Below, in pieces: positions 19,506 through 29,270 of a DNA stretch of 64,000 nucleotides. Numbering within the stretch: the stretch's first letter is position 1; each line of letters begins with the position of its first letter. Source of the stretch: Schaalia sp. ZJ405 (GTDB lineage Bacteria > Actinomycetota > Actinomycetes > Actinomycetales > Actinomycetaceae); the NCBI RefSeq assembly GCF_011038885.2, contig NZ_CP064952.1:1-64000 (forward strand), given 5' to 3'. A model generated the notes under the pieces. The model saw nothing but the letters and a program-made list of their open reading frames with translations. It ran no database searches and had not been told where the DNA came from. The position numbers and the translations under genes are program-made.

Positions 19506-20798
19506 TCAGAACTCCTCCATCCACGAGTCCTGTGCGGTTGTGAGCATTGTGTCAATGTCGATTTGCCCATTGAGGTACTGCTGGAAAGGCTCATCGAACG
19601 CGCGCATGAGGGTTTCAGCGACGGGCAATCCGGTGAACTCATTAGCAGGCTTGCCAGCGCTCCAAATGTCGAATGCCTTCTTGAAGAGTTCGTCATCATT
19701 GACGAATGCGGGCACGGCCTGCGCATTTCCAGGGAAGGCTTTGGCATCATTGGCGAGGGTGGCGTTCACCTTTTTCGACATGAGGAAATCAACGAGTTTC
19801 CACGCCTCTTTCTGGTGCTCAGAGTTCGCGGAAACGCCGATTCCCCACGAGGCGTAGGGCATTCCACGTTCTCCGGTGTAACCGTCTTGTGCAGGGATCG
19901 CAGAGATTTCGAAAGCGAGGTCAGGATTTCCTTCTCGAATGCTATTGATGTGGGCGAGGGAGTCGACCATGAAACCAACGCGTTCGTTCGTGAAATCTTC
20001 GACCTTGTCCTGCTCTTTCATCGTGAAAGCACCGGGGGAGACGACTCCTGCGTCCCACAGGCGTTTGATGTATTCCGCAGCACTCTTCACATCGTCGTTT
20101 GTGACATCCGGTTTTCCATCCTCAGTGAGCATCGAACCGCCCGATGCCCACACCCATGACATGACGTCGTTCTGGATACCGTTTGGGGTCTCAAGGGACA
20201 GGGGAAGCGCCCATCCGCTGATGTTGGAGCCAACGGCGTGAATCTTCTTGGCGGCATCCTCGAACTCGCTTCGATTTGTCGGCACGGTTGAGACCCCGGC
20301 TTGTTCGAGAAGGGTCATGTTGGTGAACATGGGATACACGAAGTTAACGACGGGAATCATGTAGGTCGCCCCATCGATTTTAATTTGGCTCGCCAGTTGG
20401 GATTCGTCGTAGCCGTTCTCGGTCATCATCGCTGAGAGATCTGCGATTGCCCCCTGTTTGGCGAAATCGGAGACCCACGCCCCGTCAAGTCCGACAACAT
20501 CAGGCATCGTGCCTGATGCAGATGCAGCAACAAGTTGTTCCTTTGTTGACGCATAGGGCCCTGACAGGAGTTTGACTTTGATTCCTGGGTTCTGCTCTTC
20601 GAACTGATCTATGAGTGTGCGGAACGAGCCTTCCGGCAGCTCGGGTTCCCACCATTGGGCGAATTCAAGGGTGACAGCGTCGTCGGATTTGCCGGACGCC
20701 GATGGCTCGTTACCGGAGCCTCCTGAGCTGCACGCTGCCAGTCCCATTGAAGTCGCGGCCACAACAGATACGGTTGTCAGCCATCGAATACTGCGCAT
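19506..20798 (-). CDS. Sugar-binding lipoprotein of ABC transporter
   Basis: Extracellular solute-binding protein of family 1, about 430 residues. ATG at 20798 follows GGAG by six bases. The signal peptide (RSIRWLTTVSVVAATSMG) ends in a lipobox, L-A-A-C, so the mature protein is lipid-anchored outside the membrane. The mature part starts with a Ser/Gly linker and then a type-1 periplasmic-binding fold (TLEFAQWWEPE). It heads the operon, reading away from the DeoR-type regulator. Confidence 0.92.
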   Translation of the reverse strand: MRSIRWLTTVSVVAATSMGLAACSSGGSGNEPSASGKSDDAVTLEFAQWWEPELPEGSFRTLIDQFEEQNPGIKVKLLSGPYASTKEQLVAASASGTMPDVVGLDGAWVSDFAKQGAIADLSAMMTENGYDESQLASQIKIDGATYMIPVVNFVYPMFTNMTLLEQAGVSTVPTNRSEFEDAAKKIHAVGSNISGWALPLSLETPNGIQNDVMSWVWASGGSMLTEDGKPDVTNDDVKSAAEYIKRLWDAGVVSPGAFTMKEQDKVEDFTNERVGFMVDSLAHINSIREGNPDLAFEISAIPAQDGYTGERGMPYASWGIGVSANSEHQKEAWKLVDFLMSKKVNATLANDAKAFPGNAQAVPAFVNDDELFKKAFDIWSAGKPANEFTGLPVAETLMRAFDEPFQQYLNGQIDIDTMLTTAQDSWMEEF

Positions 20799-20907
20799 GG
20801 TCATCTCCATCGTCGTTGATGCAAGGTGCGACATCATGCATTTTTTCGCGTTTTTATGATGTCTGATGCAACGTTAGAGCAATTTTCTTCAACTTTCTAG
20901 ATGGAAA

Positions 20908-20940
20908 CACGTAACGATTACGTAACGATGCGTAATTACC
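20908..20940. promoter_or_regulatory. Candidate DeoR-type operator, three direct repeats
   Basis: CGTAACGAT occurs at 20910 and 20921, and CGTAATTAC at 20931, spaced 11 and 10 bp, one helical turn apart. They lie in the 165-bp divergent region between the binding-protein gene and the regulator. Direct repeats on one DNA face fit a multimeric DeoR-family repressor. Assignment to this regulator is inference from position. Confidence 0.6.
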
Positions 20941-20963
20941 CGCTGAAACGATAGGCTTCACGC

Positions 20964-21797
20964 ATGGAGCACTCCTCAAATCGCCTCCCCGCGGGACGCA
21001 AGGCAGCCATCATCCAACAGGTCAACTCCCTGGGCCAGGTTTCGGTTGCAACTCTGGCCAAGCATTTCAACGTCTCCCTCGACACAATTCGTCGTGACCT
21101 CGATCAGCTCGACACCGACGGCGCACTGATCCGTACACACGGCGGAGCAATGTCCACTTTCGCAGTGCCCTGGCACGACACTCGTATTGACGACAGACTC
21201 CGCCTCCAGCCCCAGCAGAAGAACGTGATCGCTGAGCTTGCAGCCGACCTCGTGCCAGATGGGACCGTTCTGTTCATCAATGGAGGCAGCACGGCACTCC
21301 ATCTCATTCATGAACTGGGCAGTAAGCGGGAGCTCATCATCGCAACAAACAACCTGCGCCTGGCATCCGAAATCAATCCGGACTCCTGTCGAGATCTCTA
21401 CGTCTTTGGAGGACACGTCCGTATTTCCGGCCAGGTAACAATCGGCCCGATCGCATTCGCAAGCTCGATCTCTGGAACAGAGAACGACATTCGGGCAGAT
21501 CTTGCCTTAATTGCAGTGGGTGCTTTCGACGAAAAAGGATTCTCGACAAGCAACCTCGACGAAGCGGCGATGCTCGCTCAAATGGCGGAACGAGCGAAGC
21601 GCGTCGCAATCCTTGCAGATTCTTCGAAAGCTGAACGACGCCTCTTTGCATCCATCGGCCCATTATCTATAGCCGACTACCTCGTTACCGACACTCTTCC
21701 CACCCCAAGACTCCTTGAAAGCCTCCACTCAGCTAACATCGAAGTCCTCACCCCGGCAGGAACAGAATCCGATCAGAGTCAAAGCTCTGACTCATGA
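20964..21797 (+). CDS. DeoR-family transcriptional regulator
   Basis: A 277-residue regulator with an N-terminal DeoR helix-turn-helix (VATLAKHFNVSLDTIRRDL near 31-49) followed by RTHGGA, and a C-terminal DeoRC sugar-phosphate sensor domain (NGGSTALHLI near 98; DLALIAVGAFDEKGFST near 177). DeoR regulators usually sense phosphorylated sugar intermediates. Divergent transcription from the sugar operon makes it the obvious local repressor. The start has only a weak ribosome-binding site. Confidence 0.92.
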   Translation: MEHSSNRLPAGRKAAIIQQVNSLGQVSVATLAKHFNVSLDTIRRDLDQLDTDGALIRTHGGAMSTFAVPWHDTRIDDRLRLQPQQKNVIAELAADLVPDGTVLFINGGSTALHLIHELGSKRELIIATNNLRLASEINPDSCRDLYVFGGHVRISGQVTIGPIAFASSISGTENDIRADLALIAVGAFDEKGFSTSNLDEAAMLAQMAERAKRVAILADSSKAERRLFASIGPLSIADYLVTDTLPTPRLLESLHSANIEVLTPAGTESDQSQSSDS

Positions 21798-21894
21798 TTA
21801 TGCGTCGTCATTCACAGCAGCTCCCGCCTTTTGTGCGGCGACGTCATTTCAGATTCGCAAAGAGCGAGCGTATTTTTCGATCGTGGTCGGTTGC

Positions 21895-22968
21895 TCAGTG
21901 CTCAGCGTCCTCAAGCGATGCGAGCCACCGTTCGGCGTCGAGTGCGGCACGGCAACCGGAGCCGGCCGCTGTGATTGCCTGCCGGTACGTGTGATCAACG
22001 GCGTCACCGCATGCAAAGACACCGGAAAGATTCGTGCGCGTTGACGGTTCGTCAACAATAATGTAGCCCGCGTCATCGAGTGCCACCTGGCCAGCGAGAA
22101 AAGCCGTGCGGGGGAGGTGCCCGATAGCAACGAAAACACCATCAACGTCGAGCTGCGAGGTTGAGTTGTCGACGGTTGAACGCAGAGTCACGCTGGTCAC
22201 CGCGTCGGAACCGTTGACGGAATCAACCGTGGCGTTCCACCGGAAATCAATTTTCGGATTCGCTGTGGCCCGGTCCGCCATGACCTTCGAGGCACGAAGC
22301 TCGTCACGTCGGTGAACAACGGTGACGCGGGAGGCGAAGTTCGTCAGGAAGGTTGCTTCTTCCATCGCGGAATCACCACCACCGATGACTGCAAGGTGTT
22401 TGTCGCGGAAGAAGAAACCGTCGCAGGTGGCACAGTAGGAGACCCCACGGCCAGAAAGCTCGTCCTCGCCAGGAACATTCATGTGGCGGTATTCCGAACC
22501 CGTTGCCACGATGACAGCTTTCGCGTAGAAAAGCTCATCGTCAACGGCGACAACTTTAATGTCACCATCAAGTTTGACGGCGGTGACGTCCTCGTAGCGG
22601 ATATCAGCACCGAACTTTTCCGCCTGCTCGCTCATGTTACCCATGAGGTCAGGGCCCTGAATACCTTCGGGAAAACCGGGGAAATTCTCCACCTCGGTTG
22701 TATTCATCAGCGCACCACCGGCACTGAGAGCTCCAGCGAGGACGAGCGGGTGAAGGCCAGCTCTTGCCGTGTAGATTGCCGCGGTGTATCCGGCGGGACC
22801 TGACCCAACGATGATGACGTTGTGAATCTTGGCGTCTGCGGGAACGGGAGCGGCAAGAAGCTCGGAAGAAACCGTGTCCTCGGTGGGCGGCGTCTTTACG
22901 GCGTCGGAGTCCGTTGTGGGAGCCACGCCGGGAAGGGAGGCAAGTCCGGGGACAGCGAAGTCTGTCAT
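21895..22968 (-). CDS. trxB: Thioredoxin-disulfide reductase
   Basis: FAD/NADPH enzyme that reduces thioredoxin. About 357 residues from ATG at 22968 (a TTG at 22980 is possible). The N-terminal 45 residues are a low-complexity extension before the FAD-binding [12 protein letters not shown] motif. The redox pair is in CATCDG near residue 178 and the NADP-binding [10 protein letters not shown] just after. The stop side has [11 protein letters not shown]. It is the last gene of the NUDIX-DUF6049-MurJ-TrxB operon; no trxA follows in the window. Confidence 0.94.
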   Translation of the reverse strand: MTDFAVPGLASLPGVAPTTDSDAVKTPPTEDTVSSELLAAPVPADAKIHNVIIVGSGPAGYTAAIYTARAGLHPLVLAGALSAGGALMNTTEVENFPGFPEGIQGPDLMGNMSEQAEKFGADIRYEDVTAVKLDGDIKVVAVDDELFYAKAVIVATGSEYRHMNVPGEDELSGRGVSYCATCDGFFFRDKHLAVIGGGDSAMEEATFLTNFASRVTVVHRRDELRASKVMADRATANPKIDFRWNATVDSVNGSDAVTSVTLRSTVDNSTSQLDVDGVFVAIGHLPRTAFLAGQVALDDAGYIIVDEPSTRTNLSGVFACGDAVDHTYRQAITAAGSGCRAALDAERWLASLEDAEH

Positions 22969-23017
22969 CTCATCATCCAATCATCGATACGGATACTCTC
23001 GGTGCTGACCTACGTGC

Positions 23018-26000
23018 CTACTTGACGTGGAGTTCGTTAATCCACGCCCAGATGTTGCCGTCAACGGACACCGGCAGTGTCCTAAACGACAGGGCGATCG
23101 CGTTGGTCTCAACGGGTTCGGGCAGCGGAATGGTTGTCGTAGGAGATAACGCTGACGAGGTGAGTTCTGTTCCCCCACGCGGATTATTCGTGTCGGTGAC
23201 GTTGCGCACGACAACTTCTCCACCCTGGGTCGTGGGATCCATGTCGAGGCTGACTTCGGAAACCTTTGTCTTCCCCGCAAAATTGACGAGGATCGTAATG
23301 TTTGAGTCGTCAAGGAACACGTTGTAGTCATACCAGCGTGAACGCCAGGAAGTTGCCGGGTCGCCGTCGATCATGTTGACGGCCAGATCCGGGTGATCAC
23401 CCCCATCGTTACGCCATGACAGGATAGATACTGAACTGATCTGCGGAGCCTTCACTTCGGGCTTCGGTTCCGGCGCTGCCTCACCGGACTGTGCCCCCGA
23501 CTGCTGCGCGGACTGCATCTCGTTCAGGCGCGCATCGATGTTGAGTTTCGCCGGTGAAAGGGCGACGGAGAATGACCAGATTGCGCCAACGATCACGAGA
23601 ATGAGCGCGAAGATGAGCGTTGGGGCTGTTGGATCGATGAGGCGACGTCCCTGCGAATCACGAGGCTCGTTGCCACTCCCGCCTCCACCGGGCCCCCCAG
23701 TTGCTCCGCCGCGACCCGCAGAACCTGAACCTGAGCCGCCCGAGGCTGCACGTGCCGCGGTCGATGCAACACCTGCGGTGGCTTTTGAGGCTGCTCCGAG
23801 CACGGCATCTCGAAAACGACGGGTAGATGAGCGAGGTTGATCATGAGGTGGCTCGTCATGAGGTTCAGCGGATTCCCTGTCCTCAGCATTGACCTGCGGA
23901 ATCGATGTATGTGCGGCCGGAATCGCCTGAGCGTCATCTAAGATTCGCCTGTCAGACTCTGACGGATCGTCATCAGCGCCCTCGCGAGGAGTGGACGGTG
24001 AATCGCTGACAGTGGCGGCAGCATCCGCAGCAAGTGGCTGATCAACCGGAACACCGCCAACAGCTTCAGCGGCGCGGGCACCGGCGTCCTCGGCCTCGGA
24101 ATTGGTGGATTTCTTCACGGCATTGCGTGCGCTGAGCATCCACCCTGAGATCACGGAACCGGTGCTGGTAAGGAAGGCCTGAGCCCTATCCTGAAGCGAC
24201 GGGCCTGCCTGGGGCTCGGGTACCTCAACGGGTGCGTCTTCCTCAACTCCCTCATCGGGACCGGAAACAACCGCATCGAAATCCGGAACGGACGAATGGT
24301 CATGAGATTCCAAAGCGGCGGTGAAACCCGAAGGTGTGGACTCGTCGGTCGAGGGAGCGTCCGTGGGGATTAACTCATCATCGCGGTCCATGTGTTCCTC
24401 CGTTTGCGTGGAATACTCAGACGCCATTATGGCGGTATCCGCATGCAATTGCGGTGATGAAACCGCGAGGAAGTGACGAATAGGAGCGGGGACACGCAAG
24501 CGTGCAAGGAGCGGTGCGATGGTTGCTGCCGAATCCTTTGGGCTCAAGACACGGACCGCCAGCATATAAACGATCGATGTGATGACCGCAACGAGGACCA
24601 TTTTGGCGAACGCAACGAGGAAACGAATGACCGTTGACTTAATTGGTGTTTCCACTCCAACCAAGACAAGGACACCGAAAGCAACGGTGCCAGCAACTGC
24701 CGCACTCACAGCAAGTTTCCCGTAGGAGGTCAACAGTTCTCGCGCGTTGACCAGGGGATTGCGACGTGACACCCACACAACGGCGATAATTCCGTGGACA
24801 AGCCGGCATACCGTTTCACCTAACGCCGCTCCAACGACCCACCAGTGCGCTCCCGTGAGGAAATACATTCCCCAACCAACAATGACCTGAAGAATCGTTG
24901 GAACAATTCCCATGAGGAACACAGGGCGCACGTCCTCGTAAGCAAAGAACACACGCTGTGACATGAGAACCAAGCCGGTTGAGGCAACACCCGGCATGAG
25001 GGCCACAAGGATCCACGCGTAGGAAATAACAACGTCCTGATGGCGCGTTGAATACAGGACCATCTGCATCATGGGAACGGATGCGGCCATGAAAATTGCC
25101 GCCGCCAGGAGCGTGAGCGACGTGATTGTCTGAACACCCAGATGGTAGTGGGAGGCAACGGACCGATCGTCCTTCTCACTGACAGCTTCGGCGAGGCGAG
25201 TGAAAATCGCCGTTGTTAACGACACGGTGACCAGGGACTGAGGCACCATGAACATCATGAATGCCGTGGCATAGGCATTGATTCCCGCGATGACCGTTCC
25301 CGATATCAAGACTCCGTGAGCATCGAACACGGGTTTCACGGTCTTCGCATAGGCATCGGCGAAAGCAGCGATGTTATTCGTTGACAAAACACCGATCTGT
25401 GAGACAGCGAGGGTGGCGAAAGTCCATCCGGCAACCTTGGGCACAGCCCCGAAGGACGTGTGACGGAAGTGGAAATCCAAGGACAGGCGTATCCCGGCAC
25501 GCTTGATGGGGACCAGGAGGATCAGAGCCTGCGCGATCACACCGAGCGTCGCTGATCCTGCGAGCACCCAGAACTGAGCAGAAGTGAAGTCCGCAACCTC
25601 GATACGTGAATCGGTCTTCCCCCACAGCCCAAGAAACGCAACTAGCCCAGCGATTCCGATGATGTTATTGACAACCGGAGCCCACATATACGGCCCGAAG
25701 ATTCCGCGGGCGTTGAGAAGTTCACCGAGAAGGTTGTACAGGCCGTAGAAAAAGAGCTGGGGAAGGCACAGCAGAGCAAAGAGAATGGCGAGTGTGCGGA
25801 TTTCCGTGTCGTAGGCCGCAGCCGTGACGATCACGAGGAGGGGAGCGGCGATGAGCGACACGATCGTCACGAGGAACAGAATTGTCCCAGCGAGAGTCAG
25901 GAGCCGATTGACATACACCTGCCCGTCGTGGCGACGTTTGATGGCGTTGACGATTTGGGGGACCAGCACGGCATCGAGAACTCCCGATGCCAGAAGATTG

Positions 26001-26212
26001 AACACCGTGTTCGGAAGAGCGTTTGCCGTCTGAAAAGCCGCGGAAACACCGCCGCCCGCACTCCCGATTGCCGCCAGAAGCAACGCTGAACGAACAAAAC
26101 CGAGGATGCGTGACGCCATCGTTCCCGACGCCATGAGAGCGCTTGCCCGAAGAACGGAGCGACGCTGAGTCCCCGACGCGGTGAGGGCCTTTTCGGGCTC
26201 CTGATCACTCAT
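23018..26212 (-). CDS. murJ: MurJ lipid II flippase with long C-terminal extension
   Basis: N-terminal residues about 20-560 form the MurJ/MviN integral membrane domain, expected to flip lipid II across the membrane. Residues about 570-850 are acidic and Ser/Pro-rich, then Gly-rich, followed by a single membrane helix near 860-885. An outer domain of about 120 residues (SWRNDGGDHP, DGDPATSWRSRWYD) resembles a discoidin/galactose-binding fold. Mycobacterial MviN also has an outer domain but carries a kinase-like domain between; I see no kinase motifs here. Its start overlaps the stop of the DUF6049 gene (ATGA). Confidence 0.88.
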   Translation of the reverse strand: MSDQEPEKALTASGTQRRSVLRASALMASGTMASRILGFVRSALLLAAIGSAGGGVSAAFQTANALPNTVFNLLASGVLDAVLVPQIVNAIKRRHDGQVYVNRLLTLAGTILFLVTIVSLIAAPLLVIVTAAAYDTEIRTLAILFALLCLPQLFFYGLYNLLGELLNARGIFGPYMWAPVVNNIIGIAGLVAFLGLWGKTDSRIEVADFTSAQFWVLAGSATLGVIAQALILLVPIKRAGIRLSLDFHFRHTSFGAVPKVAGWTFATLAVSQIGVLSTNNIAAFADAYAKTVKPVFDAHGVLISGTVIAGINAYATAFMMFMVPQSLVTVSLTTAIFTRLAEAVSEKDDRSVASHYHLGVQTITSLTLLAAAIFMAASVPMMQMVLYSTRHQDVVISYAWILVALMPGVASTGLVLMSQRVFFAYEDVRPVFLMGIVPTILQVIVGWGMYFLTGAHWWVVGAALGETVCRLVHGIIAVVWVSRRNPLVNARELLTSYGKLAVSAAVAGTVAFGVLVLVGVETPIKSTVIRFLVAFAKMVLVAVITSIVYMLAVRVLSPKDSAATIAPLLARLRVPAPIRHFLAVSSPQLHADTAIMASEYSTQTEEHMDRDDELIPTDAPSTDESTPSGFTAALESHDHSSVPDFDAVVSGPDEGVEEDAPVEVPEPQAGPSLQDRAQAFLTSTGSVISGWMLSARNAVKKSTNSEAEDAGARAAEAVGGVPVDQPLAADAAATVSDSPSTPREGADDDPSESDRRILDDAQAIPAAHTSIPQVNAEDRESAEPHDEPPHDQPRSSTRRFRDAVLGAASKATAGVASTAARAASGGSGSGSAGRGGATGGPGGGGSGNEPRDSQGRRLIDPTAPTLIFALILVIVGAIWSFSVALSPAKLNIDARLNEMQSAQQSGAQSGEAAPEPKPEVKAPQISSVSILSWRNDGGDHPDLAVNMIDGDPATSWRSRWYDYNVFLDDSNITILVNFAGKTKVSEVSLDMDPTTQGGEVVVRNVTDTNNPRGGTELTSSALSPTTTIPLPEPVETNAIALSFRTLPVSVDGNIWAWINELHVK

Positions 26213-28590
26213 TCGCTCTCCTTTGGTGGTGCTGATAACGAGGGCCGTACGGCCTCCAACGCGTGATGGGCCGCCACGCGGTGTCGTCGTTGGCGGACTG
26301 TGCGAACCAGGCCGAACAGGAAGAGTACTCCAAGAAGGGCCGCCATTGTGATGGTGAACGCGTCTTCCCAGCCTGCGTGCAAGCGAACAAGAACGGACTG
26401 GGATCGCTCAATGACAGACCCATCGGGAGTTGAAATGACGTAGGTCACCTCAAGGTCGCCCGAACCGATCGCTTCGACAGGGACATCAACCGTCGTGACC
26501 GAACCGGCAGGAATGGTTTTCTGCGTTGCCCGGGGCACTCGCATTCGCGGGTCTGCAGGATCAAGAGTCACAGCAACCGTCACGTCCCAGGCAGATGCGT
26601 TGCTGACTCGCACGGGGAAGTCCGCGGACTTATTGATCAGGTTGATTGACGAGGACGGTTGAACGGAGATCGTGGACCGGAGGCCAACGACGTGTCGAGA
26701 CAGTGCCGATGCCCGGCTCACCTGTGTTTTTGGTGGGATCCCAGCACCAATTGCCCCAAGAGCCCGCGTGGAAACCTCCGCGAGGACGGAGGTGGGATCG
26801 TTCGTTGCCGCGGCGAAAGGCTGAATGGACGTGAGCGCTAAATCCACGGTCTTGAGCGCCTTGTGAGTATCTTGCGGAAGGTCGGGAGTGGGGACTCTGT
26901 CGCGTTCAATGTCGGTCGCTTCGGACTGGGCAAGGTCGCCGAGGGTCATGCCTGAGACCCAGCGTGATCCCAGCAGCGTCGACACGCGATCCGTGAGATT
27001 CTCAGTCAACGGGGTTCCGCGGGGAGTCAGAGCAAGAACTGCCCGCGAATAGTTTGGGAGTTCCCGGGTGATAATTGCTGAGATCGCCTGGACCGCCTGG
27101 GAAGCGTCGAGTTGGTCGCCGGCCTGGGAACTCTGCCAGCCGAGGATGTCACTCAGTGCTTTATTCGAGGCAAGAACCGTTGCTGTTTGCTCAGTTTCGC
27201 CCGTCGGTGATGTTGATCCATCTGACGTCGATACTTCCACTCGCGAGGTGGGGGTGTAACTCACGGTGTAATCAGCGGGTGTGAGCGCTCCGGGTGGGGC
27301 AAGGGTAACGGCCGTGGAAAATGTTGAGATGTGGCGCTGACTGAAGGATGAGGACGCTGGCCACACGACATCGTCAAGTACCGTGGGTCCCACAGTTGTT
27401 TGTGGATCAACAACGGGATCGGAGCCATCTGACTGCTGACTCTCGCCTGCGTTGTCCTGCGGGTGCGCGATCCATCCTGCCGCCGCCGGGGTCAGAGGGA
27501 ATGCCTCAACGGATGCTTTCGCTTGGGAAATCAGCGCGGACTGATCGGCGAGGGCGAGCGCTCCGACATCGGGGTCTCCCGCCGGGAGTGCAACGACTTC
27601 CTTCATTGTGGAATACAACCCGATGATGAAATTCCAGTCGCGCAGAGCCGCGGCATTCGCGGCCTCGTCCTCGTCCCCCTTTGGTGTTTGCGAAGAATCA
27701 GCTGGCCGGTTTGGGGTGTGCGCTGAACCGCTCATCGAGGAGGTGTCCGCTGTGCGTCCCGACGAGGATTCCGACGATGACGGCTTGGGTGATGTGGGCA
27801 CCGAATCCGTGGGAGCCGACGGTCCTTTGGGCACAACGGTTGGGTCGATGGCCAAGGTTGAGCCGGTGAGGCCACCAAGGTGAAGAAGGGCCTCACGTTC
27901 GCGTTCACTCTCCGGCGTCACGAACTGGGTCGAGGACGAGGACGAAGCTACCGCGTTATCCACAGTCCACGGAGTAACGACCGTGACCCGCGTCGGTTGA
28001 ACCTCAACCCCTGAATCCCACAGGAGAATGGTCCGATCCTCACCTTGATCATTTCCGCTCCTTGCGGTGACAGCAACAACGCGTGGCCCCCATTCGGAGG
28101 CATCACCAAAGGGCAGAGTGGATGTGGGGATGGTCAGTGAAAATGGAACGCTCGCACCCGGGGCGATATCGCTGCCAAGCTGAGACTGCAAGACGGGGGC
28201 TGCGAAAGGAATCCCAGATGTCAGGGTCTGTGTCAGCTCCTGAACGGATATCGGTGTTTGCCAGTCAACGGCAACGGACAACAGCGGTGCACTCACGGTC
28301 TGCTCGGTGGTGTTTTTCACCGTCCCTGAAAGAGTGACCTCCGTTTGTGTCGTGATGACGGCGGGTTGCAGGGAGTCAATACTCACGGCCAATCCCTGTG
28401 AGACCGTCGTATCACCGAGCACCGCCGGGCGTTCCGATTGAGTTTTCACGGTTGCCTCGGTCGCTGCCGTGGGGTTCATTGACGAGGACGACGCCGCGGG
28501 CACCGCCGCGACGGATGCGAGGGAGGGAGTCAGTGTGAATGATGCCGCGATGACGGCGGTCACTGCGTGAAGGAACCGACGCCTGCGCAT
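26209..28590 (-). CDS. DUF6049 family secreted/membrane-anchored protein
   Basis: A protein of about 793 residues with a signal peptide (RRRRFLHAVTAVIAASFTLTPSLA), a large outer part, and one C-terminal membrane helix followed by a basic tail, so it faces outward. Near residue 240-300 there is a Ser/Pro linker, and the last outer part looks like Ig-type strands (PVRVSNASAWDVTVAVTLDP). In actinobacteria a DUF6049 gene regularly sits between NUDIX and murJ. Function unknown; envelope assembly is suggested only by context. The start overlaps the NUDIX stop. Confidence 0.75.
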   Translation of the reverse strand: MRRRRFLHAVTAVIAASFTLTPSLASVAAVPAASSSSMNPTAATEATVKTQSERPAVLGDTTVSQGLAVSIDSLQPAVITTQTEVTLSGTVKNTTEQTVSAPLLSVAVDWQTPISVQELTQTLTSGIPFAAPVLQSQLGSDIAPGASVPFSLTIPTSTLPFGDASEWGPRVVAVTARSGNDQGEDRTILLWDSGVEVQPTRVTVVTPWTVDNAVASSSSSTQFVTPESEREREALLHLGGLTGSTLAIDPTVVPKGPSAPTDSVPTSPKPSSSESSSGRTADTSSMSGSAHTPNRPADSSQTPKGDEDEAANAAALRDWNFIIGLYSTMKEVVALPAGDPDVGALALADQSALISQAKASVEAFPLTPAAAGWIAHPQDNAGESQQSDGSDPVVDPQTTVGPTVLDDVVWPASSSFSQRHISTFSTAVTLAPPGALTPADYTVSYTPTSRVEVSTSDGSTSPTGETEQTATVLASNKALSDILGWQSSQAGDQLDASQAVQAISAIITRELPNYSRAVLALTPRGTPLTENLTDRVSTLLGSRWVSGMTLGDLAQSEATDIERDRVPTPDLPQDTHKALKTVDLALTSIQPFAAATNDPTSVLAEVSTRALGAIGAGIPPKTQVSRASALSRHVVGLRSTISVQPSSSINLINKSADFPVRVSNASAWDVTVAVTLDPADPRMRVPRATQKTIPAGSVTTVDVPVEAIGSGDLEVTYVISTPDGSVIERSQSVLVRLHAGWEDAFTITMAALLGVLFLFGLVRTVRQRRHRVAAHHALEAVRPSLSAPPKESE
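27659..27675 (-). repeat. Dispersed motif copy in DUF6049 gene
   Basis: GGGGACGAGGACGAGGCCGC is read as G-D-E-D-E-A-A, at a linker between the Ser-rich part and the next domain. Confidence 0.55.
28477..28496 (+). repeat. Dispersed motif copy near DUF6049 signal peptide
   Basis: CATTGACGAGGACGACGCCG lies antisense to the gene, so it is read as A-S-S-S-S-M just after the signal peptide, a different frame from the copy at 27659. Confidence 0.5.
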
Positions 28591-29126
28591 CACAAATCCC
28601 GATACAACAGGTCAAGGGCGATTGACACGATGCGGCGTTCGTTGGGGTAAGCGAGCCTTTGACTCACGGATTTCAGGGGAATCCATGCGGCGTCCTCGGC
28701 CTCGTGATCGGGGTCGCCCTCAACGGAGATCTCTCCGGAAACAAAACCCATGAGGTAGTGGTGAACAACTTTGTGGACGCGGCGGTCAGAGCCTGAGAAC
28801 CAGTAGTCGATGGATGCGAGGTGGCGAATGATGCGTCCGTTAATTCCCGTTTCTTCGGCAACCTCACGAAGAGCCGCTTCTTCGGGTGTTTCCTTTCCCT
28901 CAAGGTGTCCCTTGGGAAGGCACCATTCGATTCGGCCCGCACGATTACGTCGAGCAATGAGTGCGGCATAGGGGATGCCGTCGCGAATATCGACAACAAT
29001 TCCGCCGGCGGAGGTTTCAGAGGAGATCGGAAGATGCGGCGAATGGCTGTGCACTGTCTGCACGGAGGTACGACGACGAGGGGGTCTGGGAACCCCTGGT
29101 CGCTGGTCCTTCGAACGTACAGGCAT
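28590..29126 (-). CDS. NUDIX hydrolase
   Basis: A 178-residue protein with a basic N-terminal 35 residues and a NUDIX fold. The NUDIX box runs from GHLEGKETPEEAALREV to AEETGI near residues 73-95, with the catalytic REVAEE core intact. It hydrolyses a nucleoside diphosphate linked to another moiety; the substrate is not predictable. It is first gene of the operon running into DUF6049, murJ and trxB, and diverges from the CCA-adding enzyme. Confidence 0.9.
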   Translation of the reverse strand: MPVRSKDQRPGVPRPPRRRTSVQTVHSHSPHLPISSETSAGGIVVDIRDGIPYAALIARRNRAGRIEWCLPKGHLEGKETPEEAALREVAEETGINGRIIRHLASIDYWFSGSDRRVHKVVHHYLMGFVSGEISVEGDPDHEAEDAAWIPLKSVSQRLAYPNERRIVSIALDLLYRDL

Positions 29127-29270
29127 AGGTCCACTCTAATTGCTTGACGGCGGAATATGATCCCTGGCGGCCGGGTTCACATGATGAGCGAGGTGCAACA
29201 TTGACAACACCACAGGAAAAGGTGACGCGGCGACTGGTCGCACACGGTGGATCGTGGCACGCTTGAGGGG

